DNA of 64,000 nt from Thiemannella venezuelensis (GTDB lineage: Bacteria > Actinomycetota > Actinomycetes > Streptosporangiales > Streptosporangiaceae): NCBI RefSeq assembly GCF_014203605.1, contig NZ_JACHJJ010000001.1, positions 62,001 to 126,000 on the forward strand. Reading direction: 5' to 3'. The notes under the pieces are model-generated. The model did no database searches. It was not told the origin of the DNA and worked only from the letters and a program-made list of their open reading frames with translations. Both the position numbers and the translations under genes were made by a program. Each line of letters begins with the position of its first letter. Position 1 is the first letter of the stretch. Below are positions 52,829 to 61,139 of this stretch, piece after piece.

Positions 52829-54343
52829 CTAGCCCGCGGGAGAGGGTACGGCCTGCGCCGCAGCCGGTCCGTCCGCGACGGCGGGAGCGGTTGAGCGGCG
52901 GGCGAGGGCGGTGTGGACGAGGCGGGAGACGATGACGGCGGTGGCGGCCAGTGCCCCGGTGCCCGCCCAGATGTACAGCGCGGGCCAGATGTAGGAGACC
53001 TGGTCCAGCGTGCCCTCGCGGCGCATCAGGAAGCCGATCGCATCGGCGAGGCCGAGGAAGAGAACGACCGGCAGCGCGTGGGGGATCAGCCGTACGGCCG
53101 GGCGCCACACGGCGCGGCCTGCGCGGCGGCGGGCCCAGGCGCGGGCACGGCGGACCCCGATGGAGCCGAGCACGAGGTTGAGCAGCGCCAGGCCGCCCAG
53201 CCAGAGGTCCGCGGTCATGGCGAGGGGGACGGCGCCCGCGTCGGGCCGCCCTTCGAGGAGGTCGATCAGGCCGTCGGTGATGATGAGCGCGTCGTCACCG
53301 GAGACCATCCCGGTGTTGGTGACGACGGCGATGCCGTACCCGCTCGCGGGCAGGAGCGTCTGCGCGGAGTTGTGGGTGAGCAGCCAGCCGGTGTGCCGGA
53401 GCCTGGGCGCTCCTCCGGCGGTCCTTCCCGTCACCCATCCCATGCCGTAGTCGCTGCCGCCCGTGCCGGACGCGGTCTGGGCGGTCCTGACGGTCTCCTC
53501 GGGGAGGACGCCGCCGGCGCCGCTCTGCGCGATCAGCCACCTGGCCAGGTCATCGGCGGTGCTGACGACGCCGTAGGAGCCGTTGACGAACCACTTCGGG
53601 TGGGAGCGCCTGATGATTCGGTCGTGGATGCGGACGTGGCCCTCGCCGGCGTGGGGGAGGTCCGCGGTGGTGTCCACCGTCATGGTGGACGCCATGCCGA
53701 GCGGGCGGAACACGGCGGCGGCCATGTGGTCGGCGAACGGCATCCCGGCCACCGCCTCGGCCAGCCGTGCCGCGACGGCGTAGTTGGGGTTGTGGTAGGC
53801 CATCCTGGTGCCCGGGTCGGCGGCCAGCGGGGCGGTCCGCAGCATCGCGACGGCGTCCTCGAGGGTGTCCGGCGCGGGGAGCGTCAGCTCCGGGAAGGTC
53901 CGGTCGCTCATCCCGGAGGTCTGCTGGAGCAGCTGCCGCACCGTGATCCTCTCGGCGCGGGGGTCGGCCATGGCGAACTCGGGCAGGTGTTTCCGGACGG
54001 GGTCGTCCAGGTGGATCCTGCCCTGGTCGGCGAGGCGCAGCACCGCCAGTGCCGTGAACGACTTCGACAGCGAGGCGAGCGGCATCGGAGTGTCTTCGGT
54101 GATCGCCTCGCCGCCGGCCGTGCGGCCGTATCCTGCGGTGTGCACGACCTGGTCGTTCCTGGTGACGGTGACCACGGCGCCCGGCAGCCGGGTCCGCTCG
54201 ATGTAGTCGCGCACGTGGCGGTCGACCGAGGCCGCCAGCGCGCCGGCCTCGGGCGCTTCCACCGAGGCGCCCGCTCCCGCCGCTCCCGTCCCGAGCAGCA
54301 TGGCGGTCAGCCCGGCGATCGCTGCGACCTTCCGTACTCTCAT
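52829..54343 (-). CDS. Serine hydrolase, class C beta-lactamase type, with membrane tail
   Basis: A 504-residue exported protein. A signal peptide occupies about 1-27. The hydrolase domain has SxxK in LASLSKSF, YxN in AYHNPNY and HTG in RHTGW, the three motifs of penicillin-binding-protein-like hydrolases. Residues 370-480 contain four membrane spans. By family it acts as a D-alanyl peptidase or esterase outside the cell. ATG 54343 is used. It stands between the sigma factor and a SUFU-domain gene. Confidence 0.9.
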   Translation of the reverse strand: MRVRKVAAIAGLTAMLLGTGAAGAGASVEAPEAGALAASVDRHVRDYIERTRLPGAVVTVTRNDQVVHTAGYGRTAGGEAITEDTPMPLASLSKSFTALAVLRLADQGRIHLDDPVRKHLPEFAMADPRAERITVRQLLQQTSGMSDRTFPELTLPAPDTLEDAVAMLRTAPLAADPGTRMAYHNPNYAVAARLAEAVAGMPFADHMAAAVFRPLGMASTMTVDTTADLPHAGEGHVRIHDRIIRRSHPKWFVNGSYGVVSTADDLARWLIAQSGAGGVLPEETVRTAQTASGTGGSDYGMGWVTGRTAGGAPRLRHTGWLLTHNSAQTLLPASGYGIAVVTNTGMVSGDDALIITDGLIDLLEGRPDAGAVPLAMTADLWLGGLALLNLVLGSIGVRRARAWARRRAGRAVWRPAVRLIPHALPVVLFLGLADAIGFLMRREGTLDQVSYIWPALYIWAGTGALAATAVIVSRLVHTALARRSTAPAVADGPAAAQAVPSPAG

Positions 54344-54540
54344 CGAGTGCCCCTCCGAGGTGTCCGTTCACGTGGAACGAACGCTAGAAGCGGGCGGGAG
54401 GGGCGCACAGCGGACGATCGGACGGACCTCCCCCTGACTTTCGTCAGGTACGGAGCCCTCCGGAGCCATGTTCCTCCGGGCCTGCCCCGGACGGGCATGA
54501 GCGATCATCCGAAACGGTGATCTCACGGCAGAATCGGCAC

Positions 54541-55104
54541 ATGCAGACCCGTGTTGAGCGCTACCTGGCGCACCTCGACCGCCTCTCCGGCGGGCGGGAG
54601 CCGAAGTTCACCCCTTTCCGTTCGACCAGGCCGGGGATGCGCGGCGTCACCGCGATCGTCTACCGCGATCTCCCGGAACCGGGGATCACCACCGGTCTGA
54701 CCTACGGGCTGTCGCTGTCCGGCGACCCCTCCTGGACCCGCAGCACCCCGGAGCTGTGCATCAGCGTGCACTCCACCGACGATGCCTGGGGCTGGGCGAT
54801 CGCCTACCTCGCCGAGCGGCTCCGCGGCGGGGACTGCCACTTCGCGTACGGGGACACCATCGGATTCGGGGAACGCGTCTCCAAGGAGAGCGACATGGAC
54901 GCCTTCGTGCTCTCCGCCCCCCTCGGACTCGCCCGGGAGGACTTCGCGGGCATCGACGTCGGCGACGGCCTTCCCGTCGACATCACCGGCTGCTACCCCA
55001 TCCACTCCAGCGAACGCCGCTTCATCCAGGACAACGGCGTCGAGGCCTTCTGGAACCTCGACTGGGACCCTTACGACGTGACCCGCGCCGCGGTGGTCGC
55101 CTGA
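54541..55104 (+). CDS. Suppressor-of-fused-domain protein
   Basis: A 187-residue protein of the bacterial SUFU-like family: VERYLAHLDRLSGGREPKFTPF, VYRDLPEPGITTGLTYGLS and PELCISVHSTDDAWGWAIAYLAE. In polymorphic-toxin systems SUFU-domain proteins act as immunity proteins; here it stands alone. ATG 54541 is used; GTG 54517 would add eight residues. Confidence 0.85.
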   Translation: MQTRVERYLAHLDRLSGGREPKFTPFRSTRPGMRGVTAIVYRDLPEPGITTGLTYGLSLSGDPSWTRSTPELCISVHSTDDAWGWAIAYLAERLRGGDCHFAYGDTIGFGERVSKESDMDAFVLSAPLGLAREDFAGIDVGDGLPVDITGCYPIHSSERRFIQDNGVEAFWNLDWDPYDVTRAAVVA

Positions 55105-55193
55105 CCGTCCGGCGGTCTCCGCGCGGCGACCCCGGGCGGCCCGCGGAACCCGCGGTCCGCCCGGCCCTGCCGCGGATCGGGGGAGGCCCGTGC

Positions 55194-56159
55194 TCACACC
55201 GTGAGGACGATCTTGCCGCGGGCGTGCTCCGTCTCGAGGTGGTGGATGGCGTCGGCGGTCTCGCTCAGGGGATAGGTCCGCTGGATGACCGGGGCGAGCT
55301 TCCCCGCCGCCACGAGCCCGGCGAGGAAGGCGAGACCCTCGACGTCGGGTTTCTCGATCAGGACGCGGAGCCGCTGGCTCACGAACGGCGAGGTCGCGAC
55401 GGTGGCGACCAGCCGCGGCAGGGGCCCGAGCAGGGTGCCCATGTTGCCGTGGGAGGCGATGTAGACGCCCTTGGGGTTGAGCACCCGGCGGAACCCGGAG
55501 AGCGGGTGGTTGCCCAGGAGGTCGAAGACGGCGTCGAATCGCCGCGCGCCGCGGGTGAGGTCCTCGCGGGTGTAGTCGATCACGTGGTGGGCGCCGATGG
55601 AGCGCACCAGTTCCGCGTTGCGGGTGCTGCAGACGCCGGTCACCTCCGCGCCGAGCAGTCCGGCGAGCTGCACGGCGAAGGTGCCGAGCGCTCCGGAGGC
55701 CCCGTTGACGAGCACCGTCCGGCCGGGGCCGGCCTCGGCGAGGCGCATCCCCTGCAGCGCGGTCGTCGCCGCGATCGGCAGGGTGGCGGCCTGGGCGAAG
55801 GTCACCTCCGGGGGCTTGACGGCCAGGCGCGTTTCCGCCACCGCCACGTACTCGGCGAAACCCTGTTTGTTCGTCTGGCCGAGCACCTCGTCGCCGACCC
55901 GCAGGCCTGTCACCTTCGCTCCGACCGCCTCCACCGTCCCGGCGACGGCGCGGCCGAGGACGGGCTGCCTGGGGCGCCGGAGCCCGAGCGCCAGGCGGGC
56001 GATGGCGGGGGAACCGTGCATGTCGACCCGGTCGCCGTAGTTGACGGAGGCGGCGCGGACCCTTACGAGCACCTGGTCGTCGCCGGGGACGGGCTTGTCG
56101 ACGTCGGCGTGGTGCAGGACCTCGGCCGAGCCGTACGCGTTGTGGATGATCGCTTTCAT
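55194..56159 (-). CDS. NAD(P)-dependent alcohol dehydrogenase/quinone reductase-like protein
   Basis: A 321-residue medium-chain reductase. It begins MKAIIHNAYGSAEVLHHADV, and the cofactor loop is VLVNGASGALGTFAVQLAGLLGAEVTGVCS. There are no zinc-binding cysteines. QGFAEYVAVAET and FDAVFDLLGNH are typical of the NADP-quinone reductase branch. ATG 56159 follows GAGGAACCCCC. It lies downstream of the permease-prefix gene on the same strand, 110 bp away. Confidence 0.9.
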   Translation of the reverse strand: MKAIIHNAYGSAEVLHHADVDKPVPGDDQVLVRVRAASVNYGDRVDMHGSPAIARLALGLRRPRQPVLGRAVAGTVEAVGAKVTGLRVGDEVLGQTNKQGFAEYVAVAETRLAVKPPEVTFAQAATLPIAATTALQGMRLAEAGPGRTVLVNGASGALGTFAVQLAGLLGAEVTGVCSTRNAELVRSIGAHHVIDYTREDLTRGARRFDAVFDLLGNHPLSGFRRVLNPKGVYIASHGNMGTLLGPLPRLVATVATSPFVSQRLRVLIEKPDVEGLAFLAGLVAAGKLAPVIQRTYPLSETADAIHHLETEHARGKIVLTV

Positions 56160-56269
56160 GGGGGTTCCTCGTTCCGGTGGCGGGTGGGAGGGGTTTCCGG
56201 GCAGGGGGCATCGCGCCGGGGGGTTCGTCCGGCGTGGGGGTCGGGTCGGGGACGGGGACCGGGGGCTGC

Positions 56270-57220
56270 TCAGCGGTGACGCGCCCGGCGGATCCCTTCG
56301 GCGACGGTGTGGACGATCGTGAGGGCGGAGACCGCGATGATCCCGATGGTGATCCACCGGGGGACGCTCGCCGGCCAGCCGGCCGCCTGGACGAAGGCCG
56401 GGTTGAGCACCTTTCCGTTGGCGGCGAGCCAGATCGACGTGACCGGGCAGGCGATGTCGACGAGCGACCCGGTGACGGCGAGGGGGACGCTCCAGCGCAG
56501 GTAGTACTTGGCGTAGGAGAAGCCGAGGCTCGCGACCAGCAGGACGATGAACGCGTACACGACGCCGGTCTCCCACAGCCAGGGCGAGAACACGCCGATG
56601 GGTGCGCCGTCCGCATCGGTCCGGGTGCTCACCAGCGGTGAGAGCAGCACGAACGCGGTGCCCAGGACCAGCGCGACGGACTCCGTGATCAGCTCGGCGT
56701 ACCGCAGGCGGCGGCTGGGCGGCTCCGGGAGGGCGGAGGGAGTCCACGGCCGGGGCGGTGTCCGGTGCGGGGCGGCGGCGCGTTCGATGATCGCGAAGAG
56801 CAGGGTGGTCCAGACGGCGATGTGCACGCCGGTCGTGAGCGCCGCACTGAGCGTGTCACCGGCCACGCGGAGGGCGGGGGCGCCCTGGAGGGCGCCCACG
56901 AGCCCGACGGCCGCGGCGACGGCGGGCACGACCGTCGTGAGCAGGGCCGTCAGCAGCCGCGTGTAGTCGAGGTAGAGGGCGGGGCCGATGAGCTGGATCG
57001 GGCGGTCCGCGTAGCCGGCGGCGAGCCGTACCGGGTCGCCGAGCTCGGTGAGGACCGCGAGCTCCGCTGCGGCGGGATCGTCCCCGGCGTCGATGCGGTC
57101 GTCGACGGCGTCCGCGATCGAAGCGCGTAGTTCCTTCTCGATGTCGGGGCGCTGCCTGCCGGGCAGGCGGCTCAGGGCCGCCTCGACGTAGCGGTCGGTG
57201 AGGGTGCGCGTGGTGGTCAT
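56270..57220 (-). CDS. Membrane protein with permease-prefix (HAAS-like) domain
   Basis: A 316-residue protein. The N-terminal soluble domain (TLTDRYVEAALSRLPGRQRPDIEKELRASIADAVDDR...AVLTELGDPVRLAAGYADRP) is the HAAS/DUF1700 type that pairs with PadR regulators. Seven membrane spans follow. Its ATG overlaps the stop of the PadR gene (ATGA), so they are coupled, a common arrangement in which PadR controls envelope-stress or drug-related membrane proteins. Confidence 0.85.
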   Translation of the reverse strand: MTTTRTLTDRYVEAALSRLPGRQRPDIEKELRASIADAVDDRIDAGDDPAAAELAVLTELGDPVRLAAGYADRPIQLIGPALYLDYTRLLTALLTTVVPAVAAAVGLVGALQGAPALRVAGDTLSAALTTGVHIAVWTTLLFAIIERAAAPHRTPPRPWTPSALPEPPSRRLRYAELITESVALVLGTAFVLLSPLVSTRTDADGAPIGVFSPWLWETGVVYAFIVLLVASLGFSYAKYYLRWSVPLAVTGSLVDIACPVTSIWLAANGKVLNPAFVQAAGWPASVPRWITIGIIAVSALTIVHTVAEGIRRARHR

Positions 57221-57552
57221 GACCCCCCTTTCAGGGTGCGCAGTGCGGTGTCGAGCTCGTCCCAGTCGCGGCTCAGGGCGTCGGCGAGCGCGGCGCCCAG
57301 GTCGCTGGTGCGGTAGAACTTGCGCGGCCTGGACTCCTCGGTGTTCCAGTCGCTGGTCAGCAGCCTCTGCTTCTCGAGGCGGCGCAGGAGCGGGTAGAGG
57401 GTGTTGGCGTCGACGGCGAAGCCCGACCTGTCGAGCAGGTCGAGCAGGGCGTATCCGTAGTTCGGCTGCTTCAGGACGAGCAGGCAGGCGAGGACGACGG
57501 TCCCTCGCCGCAGTTCCTGCAGGTGCGTCGAGAGCAGCTCATCGTCCAGCAT
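57217..57552 (-). CDS. PadR-family regulator
   Basis: A 111-residue protein from ATG 57552. A winged helix of the PadR type (ELRRGTVVLACLLVLKQPNYGYALLDLLD, ANTLYPLLRRLEKQRLLTSDW) is followed by a short helical dimerisation tail. An inverted repeat of the ACACA/TGTGT type lies just upstream and probably is its operator. The gene is coupled to the membrane protein at 56270. Confidence 0.92.
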   Translation of the reverse strand: MLDDELLSTHLQELRRGTVVLACLLVLKQPNYGYALLDLLDRSGFAVDANTLYPLLRRLEKQRLLTSDWNTEESRPRKFYRTSDLGAALADALSRDWDELDTALRTLKGGS

Positions 57553-57557
57553 GACTG

Positions 57558-57571
57558 ACACAATACTGTGT
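57558..57571. promoter_or_regulatory. Candidate PadR operator
   Basis: ACACAATACTGTGT (ACACA inverted to TGTGT) starts 6 bp upstream of the PadR start, with a further ACACACTATTGG nearby. Confidence 0.5.
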
Positions 57572-57670
57572 GCCACACACTATTGGAAGACCCCCGCCCA
57601 CTGCGGGGACGGTGATGTCACCCTGGAGATCGTTCGGGACGGATGCGGGCGCGTGCCCGGACCGGACCGG

Positions 57671-58141
57671 CTAAAGGGTGTCCCCGTACTCGTCGACATC
57701 GAGTTCAGCCCGCGTGACCTGCAGAAAGTCGAGAATGCGCCGATCGATACGCCAGCCCAGCGGCCGATGCCGGACGGGGGCGCCGGAAGGTTCCCGATGA
57801 CCTGACGCGGTTTCCGTGTCCTCGTCGCCGAAGTGGCGGACGACCTGCAGGACGGCGGTGTGCCCGGGTTCGTGCCGGTCCAGGTCTCCGGCCAGCCCGC
57901 CGATCACCTCGGCGTACGGCTCCAGCCGGTCGAGCAGGAGCAGGATCATGTCGTCCACCGGCATCGCCGATGACCTGGGGCCGTTGACCTGCCAGATGTG
58001 AACGCCCGGACGCGGCGGTTCCAGCCGCCTGCTGCCTCGAATCGTGATCTCGTCGGGTTCGAGGCCGAGCCGTACCGTCATCTCCGCCGCAGACATGCGC
58101 TCGCTCTTGAGCGCGAAATAGACATACTGATCGACTTGCAT
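57671..58141 (-). CDS. DUF4279-domain protein
   Basis: A 156-residue protein beginning MQVDQYVYFALKSERMSAAEMTVRLGLEPDE, the conserved N-terminus of DUF4279, followed by HIWQV and a helical middle. These proteins are often found near toxin immunity loci, but no toxin is adjacent. It is divergent from nothing obvious and lies between the PadR and GntR genes. Confidence 0.82.
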   Translation of the reverse strand: MQVDQYVYFALKSERMSAAEMTVRLGLEPDEITIRGSRRLEPPRPGVHIWQVNGPRSSAMPVDDMILLLLDRLEPYAEVIGGLAGDLDRHEPGHTAVLQVVRHFGDEDTETASGHREPSGAPVRHRPLGWRIDRRILDFLQVTRAELDVDEYGDTL

Positions 58142-58295
58142 GAGGCGATTCTGCACGCGGCCGCCGGGAAATCCCGGTCGGTGGATGCTCGGGAGGGTAT
58201 CTCTGGGTTCAGCGCCTCATGATCCGTTGCGCGGCTTATCGCGCCTTCCGTCTCATCGGCGGTACCGGTGGCAGTTCGCCGACTACAAGAGGCCG

Positions 58296-59060
58296 TCAGT
58301 CGTCGGGTGGCATGACATCGATCACGTATTCGAAGACATGGCGATCGCCGACGGCGATCGAGTCGAGCAGTTCCACCGGCAGGCCGGTCACGTCGACTGC
58401 GAGGCGTCGAACTCGGGCGACCGGCACACCGGGGCCGATCTTCAGGGTCGCGCTCTCGTCGGGAAGCGGCATTCGGATGCCCAACTGTTCGATGAACCGA
58501 GCGATTCGCCGGCCCATCACGTCCTCGATGTAGGACGCCACACCGCCCCGGATTCTGTGATGTTCGGCGATCGGCGTGGAGGCGAACATGACGGCGGGGT
58601 AGTAGCCGTCGCTTCGTTGAACGGGCTCGCCGTCGACCATGAAGAGCCGACGTCGGAGGATCACGGGCTCGTTCTCTGCGATCTGGAGGCGTTCGGCTAC
58701 TTCGGCCGACGCCGGGAGCGTGGTGACCTCCAGCAGTTGCTGCTCGACGTCCAGCCCGTTGGCCGTCATCTCCGCGTTGAAGTTGGACAGCCCGGTGCTG
58801 CGCCTGTCGCGCCAGACCGCTCCTGTGGACTGCACGAGGATCTTCGAACGCGGCCTGACGTAGGAGCCGCTGCCCTGCGAGCTGACGATGTGGCCTTCGG
58901 AGCGCAGGACGGCCAGGGCCTTCCGCACGGTCGCCCGTGTGGTGTTGTACCGAGTCGTCAGTTCGTTCTCCGACGGCAACTGCTCCCCGGACGTGAACCG
59001 GCCGGTGACGATGTCGTCTCGTAGATCGTTTGCGATACGGCTGAACAGCGCCGTACTCAT
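58296..59060 (-). CDS. GntR-family regulator with UTRA domain
   Basis: A 254-residue HutC-type regulator. The winged helix at about 5-70 reads IANDLRDDIVTGRFTSGEQLPSENELTTRYNTTRATVRKALAVLRSEG. The UTRA domain runs from about 95 (QQLLEVTTLPASAEVAERL, RRRLFMVDGEPVQRSDGYYP). It follows the PPOX gene by 27 bp on the same strand. An inverted-repeat region at 59521-59589 is a plausible operator. Confidence 0.92.
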   Translation of the reverse strand: MSTALFSRIANDLRDDIVTGRFTSGEQLPSENELTTRYNTTRATVRKALAVLRSEGHIVSSQGSGSYVRPRSKILVQSTGAVWRDRRSTGLSNFNAEMTANGLDVEQQLLEVTTLPASAEVAERLQIAENEPVILRRRLFMVDGEPVQRSDGYYPAVMFASTPIAEHHRIRGGVASYIEDVMGRRIARFIEQLGIRMPLPDESATLKIGPGVPVARVRRLAVDVTGLPVELLDSIAVGDRHVFEYVIDVMPPDD

Positions 59061-59087
59061 GGGCGTCCTTCCCGTGTCGTCCTCCTC

Positions 59088-59507
59088 TCAGTGTTGCGGG
59101 TTGTAGGACCAGCCGCTCCACGACTCGACCGTGACGGAGACGACCGGGCCCTCGGGAGGCCGGTCCCGGTACTGGCCGTACCGGGCGCTCAGCTGTGTGA
59201 GTGCGCGGGCACGGATATCCGGATCATTCGTTATCGCTGCTCGACCGTCCGCACGTGCCCACCACAGCTGGGACCAGTCGTCGTCGTAGTGGTCCGTCAG
59301 AAGACAAACCTGATCGTTTTCGACGATGTTGCGTAGCCTGCGGAGGTTCATGGTGCTCTTGGGTTTGTGGTCGATGGCGAACACGATGACGTCCGCATCG
59401 ACGGCGAAGGTGACGGGCACCAGATGAGGGATGCCGTCACGATCTGCGGTGCCCAGTCTGGCGACCCGCGCCGAGGCGAACCGCTGTCTCGCGTCTGCTC
59501 TGTCCAT
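59088..59507 (-). CDS. PPOX-class F420-dependent oxidoreductase-like protein
   Basis: A 139-residue split-barrel flavin/deazaflavin protein. MDRADARQRFASARVARLGTADRDGIPHLVPVTFAV, then KPKSTMNLRRLRNIVENDQVCLLTDHYDDDWSQLWWARADG, closely follows the pattern of TIGR03668-type PPOX proteins. ATG 59507 is used; ATG 59519 is in frame. It is cotranscribed with the GntR gene. By family it would bind F420 or FMN; the substrate is unknown. Confidence 0.88.
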   Translation of the reverse strand: MDRADARQRFASARVARLGTADRDGIPHLVPVTFAVDADVIVFAIDHKPKSTMNLRRLRNIVENDQVCLLTDHYDDDWSQLWWARADGRAAITNDPDIRARALTQLSARYGQYRDRPPEGPVVSVTVESWSGWSYNPQH

Positions 59508-59520
59508 GCGGGCATTCAAT

Positions 59521-59589
59521 CAAGCTGGACCTGACAGTTCGCTTGCATGACCAAGTGTGCTGACCTAGAGTCCAGCTTGGGTATGCAAG
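59521..59589. promoter_or_regulatory. Nested inverted-repeat operator of the GntR region
   Basis: CAAGCTGGAC (59521-59530) is inverted exactly at 59570-59579, and CTTGCAT (59542-59548) is inverted at 59583-59589. The region lies between the leftward PPOX-GntR operon and the rightward gene at 59675. Confidence 0.6.
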
Positions 59590-59674
59590 TAGGCCGTGGT
59601 GGCTGAAAAGCTCGGGCCCGGCAGGCGCTCCAACGCCGTACCGGGCCCTTGATCAGGAATAGAGGTCCTGACCC

Positions 59675-60430
59675 GTGACACACACTAGACCCCCGAACGC
59701 CGCGAACGAGCCTGCCGGTGAGCCGTGCTTCTCCACCGGTCGGCCGCCGCTTCCGATGGGCTGCGCGGTGTGCAGGCATCCGCCGTACGACCACGGTTGC
59801 CTGCACCTCGACGCGCACGACTACCAGGCGCCCTCCGATGTCCAGGTGGCCGCCCGCTGGGATCTGATCCGCGCGGCCCGCCTGGGCGAGCTGAGGATGC
59901 CCGCCTGGAACTGGGTACGGCCCACCGAGTGTGCCCCGGCGCCCGTCACGGTGGCCGGGACCGAGACCACCGCTCCGGCGACCGCCGACCAGCAGCCCGT
60001 CGAGGCGCTCCCGCTCGTGCCCGAGCCCCGTCCGGCCGAGGGCGCGGAGCCGTACCACCTGCCTGTCCAGCCGGTCGGGCACCGGTCTGTCGCTCTCTCA
60101 GACCCGATGCCCGCGCCTCGCCCGGCGGAGCCGCCCGAGGCCCGTGCCGTACGGCTTGCGCTCGCTCGTGAACCCCTCGTCATCCGACAGGCCCGCATCA
60201 TGGCCCGCCGCAGACAGGAGCCCTCCCCGGAAGCTCTCCCCCAGGTGACGGCACGAGGGCCGCAACGCCGAGCCGGAGCAGGCGGGACCGGCCTTGCGAC
60301 GGGCGCGGGCCGGGTGCGCCGACGAGCTGCCGGTGCTCGGGGAGCGTCTGGCCGTCCAGCCCCGCACCGTCCTCGGGGCGCGAGAACGACGAGCGTGGCC
60401 GGCATCTCGGGGGAGGTGCCATGTCCCTGA
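59675..60430 (+). CDS. Unknown protein with Cys/His N-terminus
   Basis: A 251-residue protein from GTG 59675. The N-terminus has GCAVCRHPPYDHGCLHLDAHDY, a likely zinc site, followed by WDLIRAARLGELRMPAWNWV, then a Pro-rich middle. From about residue 190 the chosen frame turns Arg-rich, while the frame two bases on (GCADELPVLGERLAVQPRTVLGARE) looks more natural, so a frameshift or alternative gene end is possible. It overlaps the next gene by 10 bp. Confidence 0.6.
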   Translation: MTHTRPPNAANEPAGEPCFSTGRPPLPMGCAVCRHPPYDHGCLHLDAHDYQAPSDVQVAARWDLIRAARLGELRMPAWNWVRPTECAPAPVTVAGTETTAPATADQQPVEALPLVPEPRPAEGAEPYHLPVQPVGHRSVALSDPMPAPRPAEPPEARAVRLALAREPLVIRQARIMARRRQEPSPEALPQVTARGPQRRAGAGGTGLATGAGRVRRRAAGARGASGRPAPHRPRGARTTSVAGISGEVPCP

Positions 60431-60660
60431 TGACCATGGACCGGGAATGCCCTCAGCGGTCCCTCGTGCTCGCTGAGGAGCGGCAGGCCGCGCTCGCCGA
60501 CCGCATCGCCCGCGCGTTTCCCGCGTGGACGATCTGGTGGAACGCCGGCATCTGGTACGCCACCGGCCCCTGCTCGCAGTCCGGATGCGGGTGCAGGCGC
60601 ACATTGCACGCCCCCACCGCGGACGGCCTACGCGAGCAGTTGGCCGCCGGGGAGGAGTAG
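60421..60660 (+). CDS. Small Trp/Cys-rich actinobacterial protein
   Basis: A 79-residue protein from ATG 60421 behind GGGGAGGTGCC. AFPAWTIWWNAGIWYATGPCSQSGCGCRRTLHAPTADGLREQL resembles small proteins that neighbour regulators in actinobacteria. The function is unknown. It is probably cotranscribed with the gene at 59675. Confidence 0.65.
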   Translation: MSLMTMDRECPQRSLVLAEERQAALADRIARAFPAWTIWWNAGIWYATGPCSQSGCGCRRTLHAPTADGLREQLAAGEE

Positions 60661-60713
60661 CGACGGCCACCGTCAGGCAGTCGAACCCGGAGACCACGAC
60701 GGCCGACTCCGGC

Positions 60714-60986
60714 GTGACGAGGGAGATGGCTCCGGCTGCGGGGCTGTCGCCTCATCCGCTCCCACCGACGGCGGGTGTGATCGAAGTTGCCTGGCGGCCG
60801 GTCGTCTCGGGAGACGTCCGGCGGGTCCTCACCCATATCTGGACGCACCGGACGATATCTCTCACAGGAGGTGTGTTCTATCCCGATCGTTCCGGCTCTG
60901 CCGCCGTCGTCGTCCTCGCCGGACGCGACCGGAGGGGTGGAGCGGAGTCCAGCGGCGAGGCGTTCTCCTCCCACTTCAACGTATAG
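60714..60986 (+). CDS. Possible small hypothetical protein
   Basis: A 90-residue reading from GTG 60714 continuing the preceding operon: VAWRPVVSGDVRRVLTHIWTHRTI and FYPDRSGSAAVVVLAGRD. No ribosome-binding site and no family are seen. Apart from this, 60661-61139 shows no gene. Confidence 0.35.
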   Translation: MTREMAPAAGLSPHPLPPTAGVIEVAWRPVVSGDVRRVLTHIWTHRTISLTGGVFYPDRSGSAAVVVLAGRDRRGGAESSGEAFSSHFNV

Positions 60987-61139
60987 CGGGGGCGGGGGCT
61001 TGCGGCAAGGCCCCGGTGCGGGCGCAGAATCGGTGGCCGTGAGCCGGACCGGCCCGGGGAGGCGCCGGGTGGATGCGCGGGGCTCACGTTCACGCCGCGG
61101 CCGGCCGGTCGCGGCCGGAGCCGTCACAGGGGAGTTCTG

